The translations under genes were made by a program, and so were the position numbers. Positions 16,535 to 24,183 of a stretch of DNA of 63,041 nt are shown one piece after another. Every line of letters begins with the position of its first letter. Position 1 is the first letter of the stretch. Origin of the DNA: Oscillospiraceae bacterium (GTDB lineage: Bacteria > Bacillota > Clostridia > Oscillospirales > Oscillospiraceae); NCBI GenBank assembly GCA_017621795.1, contig JAGASJ010000012.1, positions 1 to 63,041 of the forward strand, in the 5' to 3' direction. The notes under the pieces are model-generated. The model was not told the origin of the DNA. It did no database searches and saw nothing but the letters and a program-made list of their open reading frames with translations.

Positions 16535-16713
16535 TTGCGTAAAGCGCAACATCGTTTACACCGCAAGGTGTAACATCGTTGATGCGAAGCATTATATCGT
16601 TTTTGACAAAGTCAAAACATCGTTTTGTGTCCGCTTTCGCGGAATGATGTTATCCTTCGAATAAATGATGTTGACCGTAAACGTTCAAACGATGTTGTGT
16701 CCTTGCGGACACA
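16535..16713. repeat. Eight-hairpin array with ACATCGTT linkers in two convergent halves
   Basis: Eight short hairpins occur in a row at 16535-16549, 16557-16572, 16582-16592, 16602-16616, 16630-16643, 16650-16664, 16671-16688 and 16696-16713. The stems differ in sequence but keep pairing. Linkers 1, 2 and 4 are ACATCGTT and linker 3 is ATATCGTT. On the right side the linkers are the reverse complement (AATGATGT, AATGATGT, AACGATGT). Loops such as GCAA fall on the plus strand in the left half, and GAAA or GCAA on the minus strand in the right half. The array is thus two oppositely oriented tandem sets meeting at the centre. It lies immediately 5' of the four-helix-bundle gene. Confidence 0.85.
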
Positions 16714-16718
16714 AACAC

Positions 16719-16751
16719 AAAAAAATTCCAAGTCTTACGACTTGGATTTTT
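16719..16751 (-). terminator. Terminator of tRNA-Thr
   Basis: A seven-base-pair stem (16728-16734 with 16739-16745) and TTAC loop is followed on the minus strand by a run of T. It begins directly after the encoded CCA end. Confidence 0.85.
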
Positions 16752-16827
<76 letters not shown>

Positions 16828-16850
16828 GTATGCAGTTAAACAGCTTCGCT

Positions 16851-16879
16851 ATTATACCGCACACAGCAGAAATTGTCAA
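16851..16879 (-). promoter_or_regulatory. Promoter of tRNA-Thr
   Basis: On the minus strand TTGACA (16874-16879) and TATAAT (16851-16856), both exact consensus, are separated by 17 bases. Confidence 0.92.
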
Positions 16880-16944
16880 GAGGTTTTTGTTAAAAACAAA
16901 AATATTTATTTTTCCCCTTTATCTGCATATTTCTTCCTGATTCC

Positions 16945-16973
16945 TTGCTTTTTTCATTCATATATGTTATGCT
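16945..16973 (+). promoter_or_regulatory. Promoter of the L,D-transpeptidase gene
   Basis: TTGCTT (16945-16950) and TATGCT (16968-16973) are 17 bases apart and 30 bases before the GTG start. Confidence 0.6.
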
Positions 16974-17002
16974 ATTTTATATTTTGTAAAGAGGTGACCA
17001 TT

Positions 17003-18886
17003 GTGCGTAAAAGCCTGATTATACTGCTTTGCATTTTGCTTGGCCTGCTGGCCGTCGGCTGCAACAGCAAGGGCAGCGATACACCCCAAACCACTGCGAT
17101 CCCCACGACCGAACCGACCACTATACCTGATACAACACAGGCACCTACGACCCCTCCCGGCACCATTCCTGCCGGCACTACGTTGGCCGGTGTACAGCTG
17201 GACGGTATGACCGCCGAGGAAGCTTTGGATGCTGTGAAGGCAGCTATGGAAAGCTACGCCATCCGGGTGTATGCGCTGGATAGCTATGTGGACATTCCTG
17301 CCGCTTCCCTTTCTGTAACCTTAAATGAGGAACAGCTTTTTACCTATCTTTCGGCGCTGACAAACGGTGAGGCGCTTCCCGAAGTGCCCCTGGCGCAGTG
17401 CAATACCTCCGCTGTGAAGAAGCTCTTGGAAGAAGGCCTCAACCGCTCGCCAAAAAATCCCGTCGTAAAGTACAGCTCCGACAAGAAGCAATTTGTCGTT
17501 TCAGATGCTGTTCGTGGGGTCAAAATTGACGCCACCGGTGCAAATACCGCTTTGGAAAACCCCGTTTCTATGCTCCAAAGCACCGCCACCGTACAGGTAA
17601 GTGCCACCTACACCTACCCCCAATTCACCCCCGAAGAGCCCGGTATCGTTGCCGCCGCACAGGAGGCAAACAAGTATTTGACCCCCGAAATTACCCTGAA
17701 GTTTATGCGCGCCACGGTGAAACTCTCCCCTGCCGAGCTTTCCAAATTTGTAAAGATCGGTGAGGATTACGCCGTCAGTGTGGACGAAGAAGCCATCTCT
17801 GAGTATGTACGCAACGCCACCTCCAAATACTCCGGCAAGAGAATGAAGGGACAATTCGTCACCACCTACGGCACCACCCTTTCCGGCTCCCGCTATGAGG
17901 TGGATTACTACGGCTCAGACCTGGATTCTGCCGCCCTGAAGGCAGAGCTTATAGACCGTGTAACCAACCTGCGCTCCGGTACATACGCCGCGGTTTATGA
18001 CGAAGAGGCCGATCCCCTGCCCTTTGGCGGAAATTACGTAGAGATCAATTTGACCAGCCAATGCCTGTGGGTCTACAGAGACGGCGTGGCGGTGACCCAG
18101 ACGGATATCGTCTCCGGCAGTGTTGCCGCCTTCTGTCACACTGATCCCGGCGTGTTTAAGATCTTCGGAAAGGTGCGCAAATGCTACCTGACCGGTCCTA
18201 CCTGGAGCAGCTACGTGGAATACTGGGTCCCCTTTAACGGCGGCGAGGGTATTCACGATGCGTCCTGGAGAGAGGATGATGAATTTGGCGGGGAGACTTA
18301 TCTGTATGGGGGCTCTCACGGCTGTGTCAACATCCCACCTGCAAATATGCCTGCCATCTACGACAATGTGTCCGTCGGTACGGCGGTGATCGTATACGGC
18401 GGCTGTTATTCCATCTCGCCTCTGCAACAGGTGATCACCGGAACAGACAGCTACTCCTGCACTACCGCGGACGACCCCTTTAAGCTGGATGTGACCATCA
18501 AGTACGATTACGGCGATCCGCTGGTTTACACCTCCTCCAATACCGATGTTGTTACAGTGGACGAAAACGGTAATGTGACCATTGTGGGCGCCGGTGACGC
18601 GGAAATTACCGTGCTTTCTCCCAAGTGTGACTTACTTTTGGAGTCCTCCTTCATCGTGACCATCCACGTGGAGGATGCAGAGGATGTGACCGAGCCGGAA
18701 ACCACCGTACCGGAGACGACTGTGCCGGAAACCACCGTACCGGAGACGACCGTACCGGAGACCACTGTACCGGAGACCACTGTACCGGAGACCACTGTAC
18801 CGGAGACCACTGTACCGGAGACCACTGTACCGGAGACCACTGTGCCGGAGACGACCGTGCCGGAAACGACCGTGCCGGAAACTTAA
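17003..18886 (+). CDS. L,D-transpeptidase (YkuD) lipoprotein with Thr/Pro-rich tail
   Basis: The protein has 627 residues. The GTG start follows AGAGGTGA; the N terminus is a lipoprotein signal with lipobox LAVG-Cys20. A Thr/Pro linker (about 26-55) leads to a PG_binding_4-like region, then the YkuD domain with GGSHGCVNIPP, Cys441 being the catalytic nucleophile. Such enzymes make 3-3 or lipoprotein links in peptidoglycan outside the membrane. A Big2-like Ig domain (about 492-557) follows. The end is a tandem VPETT tail of about 12 units, likely a flexible wall-spanning spacer. No LPXTG motif is present. The longer frame from 16964 lacks a ribosome site. Confidence 0.92.
   Translation: MRKSLIILLCILLGLLAVGCNSKGSDTPQTTAIPTTEPTTIPDTTQAPTTPPGTIPAGTTLAGVQLDGMTAEEALDAVKAAMESYAIRVYALDSYVDIPAASLSVTLNEEQLFTYLSALTNGEALPEVPLAQCNTSAVKKLLEEGLNRSPKNPVVKYSSDKKQFVVSDAVRGVKIDATGANTALENPVSMLQSTATVQVSATYTYPQFTPEEPGIVAAAQEANKYLTPEITLKFMRATVKLSPAELSKFVKIGEDYAVSVDEEAISEYVRNATSKYSGKRMKGQFVTTYGTTLSGSRYEVDYYGSDLDSAALKAELIDRVTNLRSGTYAAVYDEEADPLPFGGNYVEINLTSQCLWVYRDGVAVTQTDIVSGSVAAFCHTDPGVFKIFGKVRKCYLTGPTWSSYVEYWVPFNGGEGIHDASWREDDEFGGETYLYGGSHGCVNIPPANMPAIYDNVSVGTAVIVYGGCYSISPLQQVITGTDSYSCTTADDPFKLDVTIKYDYGDPLVYTSSNTDVVTVDENGNVTIVGAGDAEITVLSPKCDLLLESSFIVTIHVEDAEDVTEPETTVPETTVPETTVPETTVPETTVPETTVPETTVPETTVPETTVPETTVPETTVPETTVPET
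18691..18884 (+). repeat. 15-base coding tandem repeat (VPETT units)
   Basis: Twelve degenerate 15-base units encode PETTV. Six consecutive copies are identical (GTACCGGAGACCACT), pointing to recent expansion. The outer copies differ at synonymous positions. Confidence 0.95.
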
Positions 18887-18961
18887 TGCTGAAGTACAGC
18901 AAAAAAGCGGGCAAATGATATCTGCCCCTACGGCGCTGTACATACCAATCATAATTTATAG

Positions 18962-18983
18962 GGTTGCCTCCCCTGAGGCAACC
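18962..18983 (+). other. Perfect 9-bp hairpin downstream of the L,D-transpeptidase
   Basis: GGTTGCCTC (18962-18970) pairs with GAGGCAACC (18975-18983) around CCCT. It has no T run, so it is more likely an RNA-stabilising hairpin or a repeat remnant than a terminator. Confidence 0.5.
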
Positions 18984-18996
18984 ACAGGTAATACAT

Positions 18997-19045
18997 AAAA
19001 ACAGTACAAAACCTGCGCAAATCGCATAGGTTTTGTACTGTTTTT
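18997..19045. terminator. Strong bidirectional terminator
   Basis: An 18-bp perfect stem (18997-19014 with 19028-19045) begins with A5 and ends with T5. It lies between the L,D-transpeptidase gene and the convergent dehydrogenase gene. Confidence 0.92.
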
Positions 19046-19092
19046 GTATCCAGGGCACCCGAGGACGGCAATGTCACTTCGTTAAGCCTTAT

Positions 19093-19195
19093 TGTCATTC
19101 CGAGCCAGTGCGCACACTGGCGTGGGAATCTCAAAGTATAGCGTTGTACACTGAGATTGCCACACCAGTGACACGGTCACTGGTTCGCAATGACA
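19093..19195. repeat. MITE-like imperfect inverted repeat element
   Basis: Arms at 19093-19133 and 19152-19195 are imperfect inverted repeats with ends TGTCATTCCGAGCC and GGTTCGCAATGACA, and inner parts GTGGGAATCTCA and TGAGATTGCCAC. Each arm also holds its own small hairpin (CCAGTG with CACTGG). It carries no coding frame. This lies in the 390-base gap 18887-19276, which otherwise holds the two hairpins upstream. Confidence 0.65.
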
Positions 19196-19276
19196 CAAAC
19201 TTAATGGCATTGCTCGAGGACGGGTGCCCCTACAGTTTAAGATCAAGAGTTTCGCCTTTGTATGACCGTTTCATTT

Positions 19277-20584
19277 TTAAATTTGAATTTCGTTTAAAAT
19301 GCCCAAGTCCCAGCACAGGCGGGACAGCACATACTTATCCCGGATGTCCTTGGTGGCTTGAAAGGTCGGCAGCAGAATATCTGCCTTTAGTCCGATCTCC
19401 TCCACGCTGCAGGGCGCACCGATGGTCTTGAGCAGCTTTTCAAGCTCCGCCGCTGCAGGCAGCTCCTCATCCATAATTTGCAAAAGCTCCTGCCAATGGG
19501 CCGCAATATGGGCAATGCGGGCGCGGTGCTTAGCAGGGTCGTACTTTTGCTCCTTTTCTTCCAGCAGCAGCATACTTTCCGCACTGCGTCCCAAAAAATC
19601 CGTAAGGAATCGTTCATACGCTTTGCGGTCAAAATCAGAAACCTTTTTCTCTGCCAGCGCCACATCAGGCGTGTATTTTTTTACCTGTTCATAAATCCGC
19701 AGAGCATACAGTGTACCCAGGGCGCACTGGATGCCATGGGTGGATGCAGGCGTTCCAAATTCCAGCGCCCGCATATCCCACACATGGGAAAAATAGTGCT
19801 CTACCCCGGAGGCCGGCCTGGAAAGTCCTGCGTAGTTCATAGCCACACCGCCGATGATCAGCCCTTCAAACACTGCGCGGACCGCCTCTTCCTCCCGATC
19901 CAGCAAGCCTTCGGCGTGGTCTACGCACTTTTTCAGCGCCTTGCGAATATACTCCGCCACCGTGGGACAATAATACTCCCCGGTAATCAGATGCGAGATC
20001 CGCCACTCGCAAATGCTGACGTATTTGGCCAGCATATCCCCCAATCCGGAGATCAGCATTTGCACCGGTGCTTCCCGAAGCACCTCCAGATCGCCCACGA
20101 TCACATTGGCGCATCGGCTGGGCACAGAGGTTTTTAAACCGTCCACATCCATCGACGAGGTCGCGGAAGCATAGCCATCCATAGAGGGGGCTGTGGCTAC
20201 GATGATATAAGGCGTCTTTGTCAGTTTTGCCACCAGTTTGCCGATATCGTTGATCACACCTGAGCCGATGCCGATCACCATATCACAGTCGGCAGTGCAG
20301 TGTATTGCCGCACTGCCCAAGGCTTCCTCGTTGGGGTGGATCACCTGCTGAGAAAACACATACAGGCTATAGGCAATACCGTGCGCCTGCAAAACCTTGC
20401 AGACCCGCTCCCCTGCCGCCTGATAGGTATTGCGATCTGCGATCAGGTAGGGCTTTTTCGCCCCGTAACGGGTAACCAGTGATGCAATTTTTTCAATCGC
20501 TCCTCTCCCGACAATATAGTCATCCAGCAGCGCATCGTGCACTTTACCGCAGGTACAGGTAAATTTTTTCTGAAATTGCCCCAT
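19277..20584 (-). CDS. sn-Glycerol-1-phosphate dehydrogenase (AraM/EgsA type)
   Basis: The 435-residue protein is in the iron-type alcohol dehydrogenase/dehydroquinate synthase superfamily. Signatures are the nucleotide-binding GIGSGVINDIGK (about 105-116), APSMDGYASATSSMDVDG, and metal-binding residues in GLGDMLAKY and SGVEHYFSHVWDM with a following STHG. It reduces dihydroxyacetone phosphate to sn-glycerol 1-phosphate, the archaeal lipid stereoisomer; in Bacillus this feeds heptaprenylglyceryl phosphate. The start at 20584 follows GGAGG; a longer frame to 21004 runs into the divergent gene and has no support. The divergent neighbour is a diacylglycerol-kinase-like lipid kinase, which fits a glycerolipid role. 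Confidence 0.9.
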   Translation of the reverse strand: MGQFQKKFTCTCGKVHDALLDDYIVGRGAIEKIASLVTRYGAKKPYLIADRNTYQAAGERVCKVLQAHGIAYSLYVFSQQVIHPNEEALGSAAIHCTADCDMVIGIGSGVINDIGKLVAKLTKTPYIIVATAPSMDGYASATSSMDVDGLKTSVPSRCANVIVGDLEVLREAPVQMLISGLGDMLAKYVSICEWRISHLITGEYYCPTVAEYIRKALKKCVDHAEGLLDREEEAVRAVFEGLIIGGVAMNYAGLSRPASGVEHYFSHVWDMRALEFGTPASTHGIQCALGTLYALRIYEQVKKYTPDVALAEKKVSDFDRKAYERFLTDFLGRSAESMLLLEEKEQKYDPAKHRARIAHIAAHWQELLQIMDEELPAAAELEKLLKTIGAPCSVEEIGLKADILLPTFQATKDIRDKYVLSRLCWDLGILNEIQI

Positions 20585-20627
20585 TTTTTTGCCTCCAACG
20601 GTTGTAAAACAAATATTTTGTGATATG

Positions 20628-20656
20628 ATTATAGGAGCTTTTGAATCATCCGTCAA
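20628..20656 (-). promoter_or_regulatory. Promoter of the glycerol-1-phosphate dehydrogenase gene
   Basis: On the minus strand TTGACG (20651-20656) and TATAAT (20628-20633) are 17 bases apart, in the intergenic region shared with the divergent lipid kinase. Confidence 0.85.
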
Positions 20657-20695
20657 GCAAAAATCATTTGGGCAGCTGCCCATCGTGAGGTAATT

Positions 20696-21601
20696 ATGGT
20701 AGAGAAAAAAATGTTGCTTGTAATCAATCCCTGCGCGGGAAAAAAGAAAATTCAAGGCAAGCTTACACAAGTTATTGATCGGTTTAACCGTGCCGGCTAT
20801 TTGGTCACCACCTATATCACCGCCGCCCCCGGAGACGGCCTGGAAGCGGTCGCAAGTCTTGCGAAGGATATGGATCTGGTGGTCTGCTGCGGCGGCGACG
20901 GCACGTTTAACGAGACCCTCTCCGGTGTGCTCAAAAGCGGTGCATCCGTTCCTGTGGGCTATATACCTGCAGGCTCCACCAATGATTTCGCGTCCAGCCT
21001 GCATTTAAGCAGCGATATTATGGAGGCTGTACAGGACATCATTGACGGCACACCTGTCAAAATGGATGCCGGTGCTTTTAATGACCAATTCTACTCTTAT
21101 ATCGCGTCCTTCGGCGCGTTCACCAGAACCAGCTACGCCACCTCCCAGGCCCTTAAAAACACCTTGGGACACGCCGCCTATCTGCTCAGCGGTATAAAGG
21201 AAGTTGCCCACATCAAACCTTATGCGCTAAAGCTTACCCTTCCTGAGGGCGAGATCGTGGAGGGTAACTTCATTTTCGGTGCAATCAGCAATTCCACCAG
21301 TGTTGGTGGTATTTTAACCCTGGATGAGAAGCTTGTCAGTCTCAGTGACGGCCAATTTGAGCTGCTTTTGATTCGCAAGCCTAAAAATATGCTCCAGCTG
21401 ACCGGATGCATCCGTGCCCTGAAAAAGAAAAAATACGACCACCCCCTGATCGTATTTCACAATATTCAAAGCGTCAGTATTGATGCGCCGAAGGATATGT
21501 GCTGGACCCTGGACGGAGAAAACGGCGGTGCCCATGAGCATTTACAGGTGCAATGCCTGCATCACGGTATCCAGGTTATCCAAAATCTCAACAAAGAATA
21601 A
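20696..21601 (+). CDS. Diacylglycerol kinase-family lipid kinase (YegS/DgkB-like)
   Basis: The 301-residue protein starts with the N-terminal motif VINPCAGKKK and has the catalytic GGDGTFNE (about 66-73), then IPAGSTNDFASSL and ISNSTSVGGILTLDEK. The family phosphorylates diacylglycerol or related lipids at the membrane face using ATP. GAGGT precedes the ATG. It is divergent from a glycerol-1-phosphate dehydrogenase gene across 111 bases. The pair may share a lipid pathway, but that is inferred only from position. A strong terminator follows. Confidence 0.93.
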   Translation: MVEKKMLLVINPCAGKKKIQGKLTQVIDRFNRAGYLVTTYITAAPGDGLEAVASLAKDMDLVVCCGGDGTFNETLSGVLKSGASVPVGYIPAGSTNDFASSLHLSSDIMEAVQDIIDGTPVKMDAGAFNDQFYSYIASFGAFTRTSYATSQALKNTLGHAAYLLSGIKEVAHIKPYALKLTLPEGEIVEGNFIFGAISNSTSVGGILTLDEKLVSLSDGQFELLLIRKPKNMLQLTGCIRALKKKKYDHPLIVFHNIQSVSIDAPKDMCWTLDGENGGAHEHLQVQCLHHGIQVIQNLNKE

Positions 21602-21604
21602 ACT

Positions 21605-21641
21605 GAAAGCCCCTGTGCAGAATTGTTGCACAGGGGCTTTC
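21605..21641. terminator. Terminator after the lipid kinase
   Basis: A 15-bp stem (21605-21619 with 21627-21641) starts with GAAAG and ends with CTTTC. It separates the kinase from the convergent lysozyme gene. Confidence 0.88.
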
Positions 21642-21669
21642 TATATTAGAGGAGTGATTACCCCCCTGT

Positions 21670-23889
21670 TTACTTCAGGTAGTCCATACAGACCCAGCCG
21701 TTGGAGATCTTACCCCACTGCAGACCGCCTTCTGTTTTGGTCTCGGTCACAGTTACCTTCGCACCTCTGTACAAATAGCCCACTAAGCTATAGGTCGTTC
21801 CGGCGCCGCTACGGACGCACAGGCAGCTGCAATCCACCGTTTTGGTGACTGCTGTTGGTGTTTCAGTCTCACCGGGCTTTTCGGCTGTACCGTTGCTGTC
21901 CAGCTTTACGTAATCCAAACTGATCCAGCCCTGGGCGATCTTGCCCCAGGTAGTGCCGCCAATTACCTTTTCTTCCAAAATCGTCACCTTGTCCCCGTTG
22001 GACAGGAAGCCCACAATGCTGTAGGATGTGCCTGCACCGCTGCGGATCCGCAGATCATCATTACTGATCACAGTGCCGGTAATCTCATCCGGTTCAGGGG
22101 AAACAGGAGGTGTATCGTTCTCGGGGGGTGTTACAGGATCATTGGGGACAGAGGGTGCTTCCTCTACCTTTTCAAAGGCCACATAGTCCATACTGATCCA
22201 GCCCTTGGAGGTCTTGCCCCAAACGGTGGTATCCACCTTTTTCTCTTCCAAAATGGTGACCTTATCGCCCTTGTAATACCATCCTGCCACGCCGTAGTTG
22301 ATGCCTGCACCACTGCGGATACGCAGCTCAGAGCAGGTAACTGTGCCTACCTTGGAGGTGCCTTCTTCAGGCTTGGTATCAGGCTTTTCAGCAGGCTTCT
22401 CGGGTTCAGGCTCTTCCAAAATGCGAACGTAGCTCATACTGATCCAGCCGTTGGAGATCTTGCCCCAAACCATAGAGCCTACGTTCTTTTGCTCTGTAAT
22501 GGTCACCTTTGCTCCGGTCACCAAAGTGTCTACCGTGGCGTAGCCTGTACCGGGGCCCTGACGTACACACAGATAGGGATCTGCATTGACATAGCCCTCT
22601 ATAGCGGCAGGCTTCTCCGGCTCGGTTGTTTCCGGTTCGGTGGTCTCCGGTTCGGTGGTCTCCGGCTCGGTGGTCTCCGGTTCGGTGACTTCCGGTTCTG
22701 TTTCCTCCGGTTCAGTCACTTCCGGTTCGGTTACATTGGGATCATCGGGCAGTTCTTCCTTTACGACCTGGTCGTAGTTGGTATACTGCAGCACCATCCA
22801 GCCGCCGCTGAACTGACCCCACAGGAAACCGCCGTTTTCTACTACATTATAGATCGTATAGGTCTGACCGTAACGGGCACTGCCCACAATGGCATAATTC
22901 GTGCCGGGGCCCTTGCGAAGGTTTACAACATCGCTTTTTAAGGTGATGGTAACCGTTACGCCCTCTTCGTTTGTAACATCGTCACCGCCGCCCAGCTCTG
23001 CCCAGTGGGCATAGAGCACCTTGCCGTGGTGCTCCGCAGTCAGCTTTTCCACTTTTGTTCCGCCCACCTGCGCTGTATACCAGCCGGCAAAGGTATAATT
23101 GCCGTTGGAAGCCGTTACTGCGGGTATTGCTTCAAAATTGCAATCATAGCCCTGGGCACGATGGCTGATAGAGCCGCCGTTTCCATTGTATGTAACATAG
23201 CAGTAGTGATCCGGTTTAGAATGCTCATAGATTCCGTTAAGGTACATATTGGCCTCAGACAGACGACGACGCAAAAGCACATAGTTGACTACGCCGCCTG
23301 CATTACACCAACGGGCAAATGCATCGATCAGATCATTGCCGGTCGCGCCGTTTACCACCTTCAGGAAAATATTGCTGGTCGTATCGCTCATCCAGCCGGT
23401 GCCCAAGTTATAAGAGAACGAAACCAGGGCATCGAACTGATTCTGATTCAGATTCACATCATACTTTTCGATGAGATTTCTGCGAATCGCATTTTCAGTA
23501 TTATTAAGGTAGTTGCGCAGAAGAAGCTCTGCTTCGGATTCTGTAATGCCGTGGGTCTTATAATAGTCCACCATATCGGAGGGACAGCGGGTGCCATATC
23601 CGACGGTGTACTGACTGTAGTCCCACACAGGATACTTTACAAAGCCTTCCTCGTATTTCAGCAGTTTGATCAGCGCATCGCTGGACTTCAGCTGTGCAGG
23701 ATCAACCGGCTCTGCCGGCTCTGCAGGTTCTGACGGCTCTTCCGGTTCTGCAGGTTCTGCCGGGGTTTCCGTCTGCGTGCCTTGGGCAGGATCTGCCGCT
23801 TCACCCGTAGCAACTACTGTTTGAACATTGGGAAAAACGACACCAAGCAATAGCACAAAAAACAGTGCCAAAGAGATAATCCGTTTCAT
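21670..23889 (-). CDS. Secreted GH24-type lysozyme with five SH3 domains
   Basis: The 739-residue protein opens with a signal peptide (MKRIISLALFFVLLLGVVF) and a Pro/Glu-rich linker. A phage-type lysozyme domain (about 65-215) follows, with catalytic Glu in LLKYEEGF and the motif YTVGYGT, and NQNQFDALVSFSYNLG. Next come a Listeria-Bacteroides repeat (YVTYNGNGG to YAHW) and five bacterial SH3 domains, each with an RxGxGxxY turn and a WGK-GWI ending. A TEPET-repeat linker separates the first and second SH3 domains. It probably remodels or degrades peptidoglycan outside the cell. I prefer the second ATG (23889), because the only good ribosome site (AAAGGAG) lies inside the first eight codons of the longer form starting at 23913. 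Confidence 0.92.
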   Translation of the reverse strand: MKRIISLALFFVLLLGVVFPNVQTVVATGEAADPAQGTQTETPAEPAEPEEPSEPAEPAEPVDPAQLKSSDALIKLLKYEEGFVKYPVWDYSQYTVGYGTRCPSDMVDYYKTHGITESEAELLLRNYLNNTENAIRRNLIEKYDVNLNQNQFDALVSFSYNLGTGWMSDTTSNIFLKVVNGATGNDLIDAFARWCNAGGVVNYVLLRRRLSEANMYLNGIYEHSKPDHYCYVTYNGNGGSISHRAQGYDCNFEAIPAVTASNGNYTFAGWYTAQVGGTKVEKLTAEHHGKVLYAHWAELGGGDDVTNEEGVTVTITLKSDVVNLRKGPGTNYAIVGSARYGQTYTIYNVVENGGFLWGQFSGGWMVLQYTNYDQVVKEELPDDPNVTEPEVTEPEETEPEVTEPETTEPETTEPETTEPETTEPEKPAAIEGYVNADPYLCVRQGPGTGYATVDTLVTGAKVTITEQKNVGSMVWGKISNGWISMSYVRILEEPEPEKPAEKPDTKPEEGTSKVGTVTCSELRIRSGAGINYGVAGWYYKGDKVTILEEKKVDTTVWGKTSKGWISMDYVAFEKVEEAPSVPNDPVTPPENDTPPVSPEPDEITGTVISNDDLRIRSGAGTSYSIVGFLSNGDKVTILEEKVIGGTTWGKIAQGWISLDYVKLDSNGTAEKPGETETPTAVTKTVDCSCLCVRSGAGTTYSLVGYLYRGAKVTVTETKTEGGLQWGKISNGWVCMDYLK

Positions 23890-23933
23890 TTGTGGCTTCT
23901 TGCTCCTTTCCATTTATTCCATATTTCTCGGCC

Positions 23934-23962
23934 ATTATAACAGATGGAAACAGAAAATGCAA
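23934..23962 (-). promoter_or_regulatory. Promoter of the lysozyme gene
   Basis: On the minus strand TTGCAT (23957-23962) and TATAAT (23934-23939) are separated by 17 bases. Confidence 0.78.
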
Positions 23963-24122
23963 GCCCCAAAAGCAATTTTATTACACTTTTGTTACTTTTT
24001 TCGACAAGAAATTTCGATTTTATTGTTTGTGTTTTTCTTATTTTTGGTCGTTTTTCTAACTTTTTCCATTTTTTAGAGTTTACATAATAACAAATTTGTG
24101 ACACTTTTGTAAGCAAATTCCG

Positions 24123-24151
24123 TTGCTTTTTTTCACCGTATATGATAGGAT
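24123..24151 (+). promoter_or_regulatory. Possible promoter of mnmA
   Basis: TTGCTT (24123-24128) and TAGGAT (24146-24151) are 17 bases apart and 32 bases before the start. The -10 is a poor match. Confidence 0.35.
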
Positions 24152-24183
24152 ATTTTCACAATTTTGAAGGGAGGCTTCCGCTG

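Noticed and set aside
16535-16713. CRISPR array
   Set aside because: The conserved linker is only eight bases, the variable units are self-complementary hairpins of about 11-18 bases, and the orientation flips in the middle. No cas gene is present.
16151-16713. Diversity-generating retroelement
   Set aside because: The four-helix-bundle protein is Avd-like, but no reverse transcriptase, template repeat or variable repeat is present.
18526-19058. Open frames antisense to the VPETT tail
   Set aside because: They arise from the 15-base repeat read on the other strand and in other frames.
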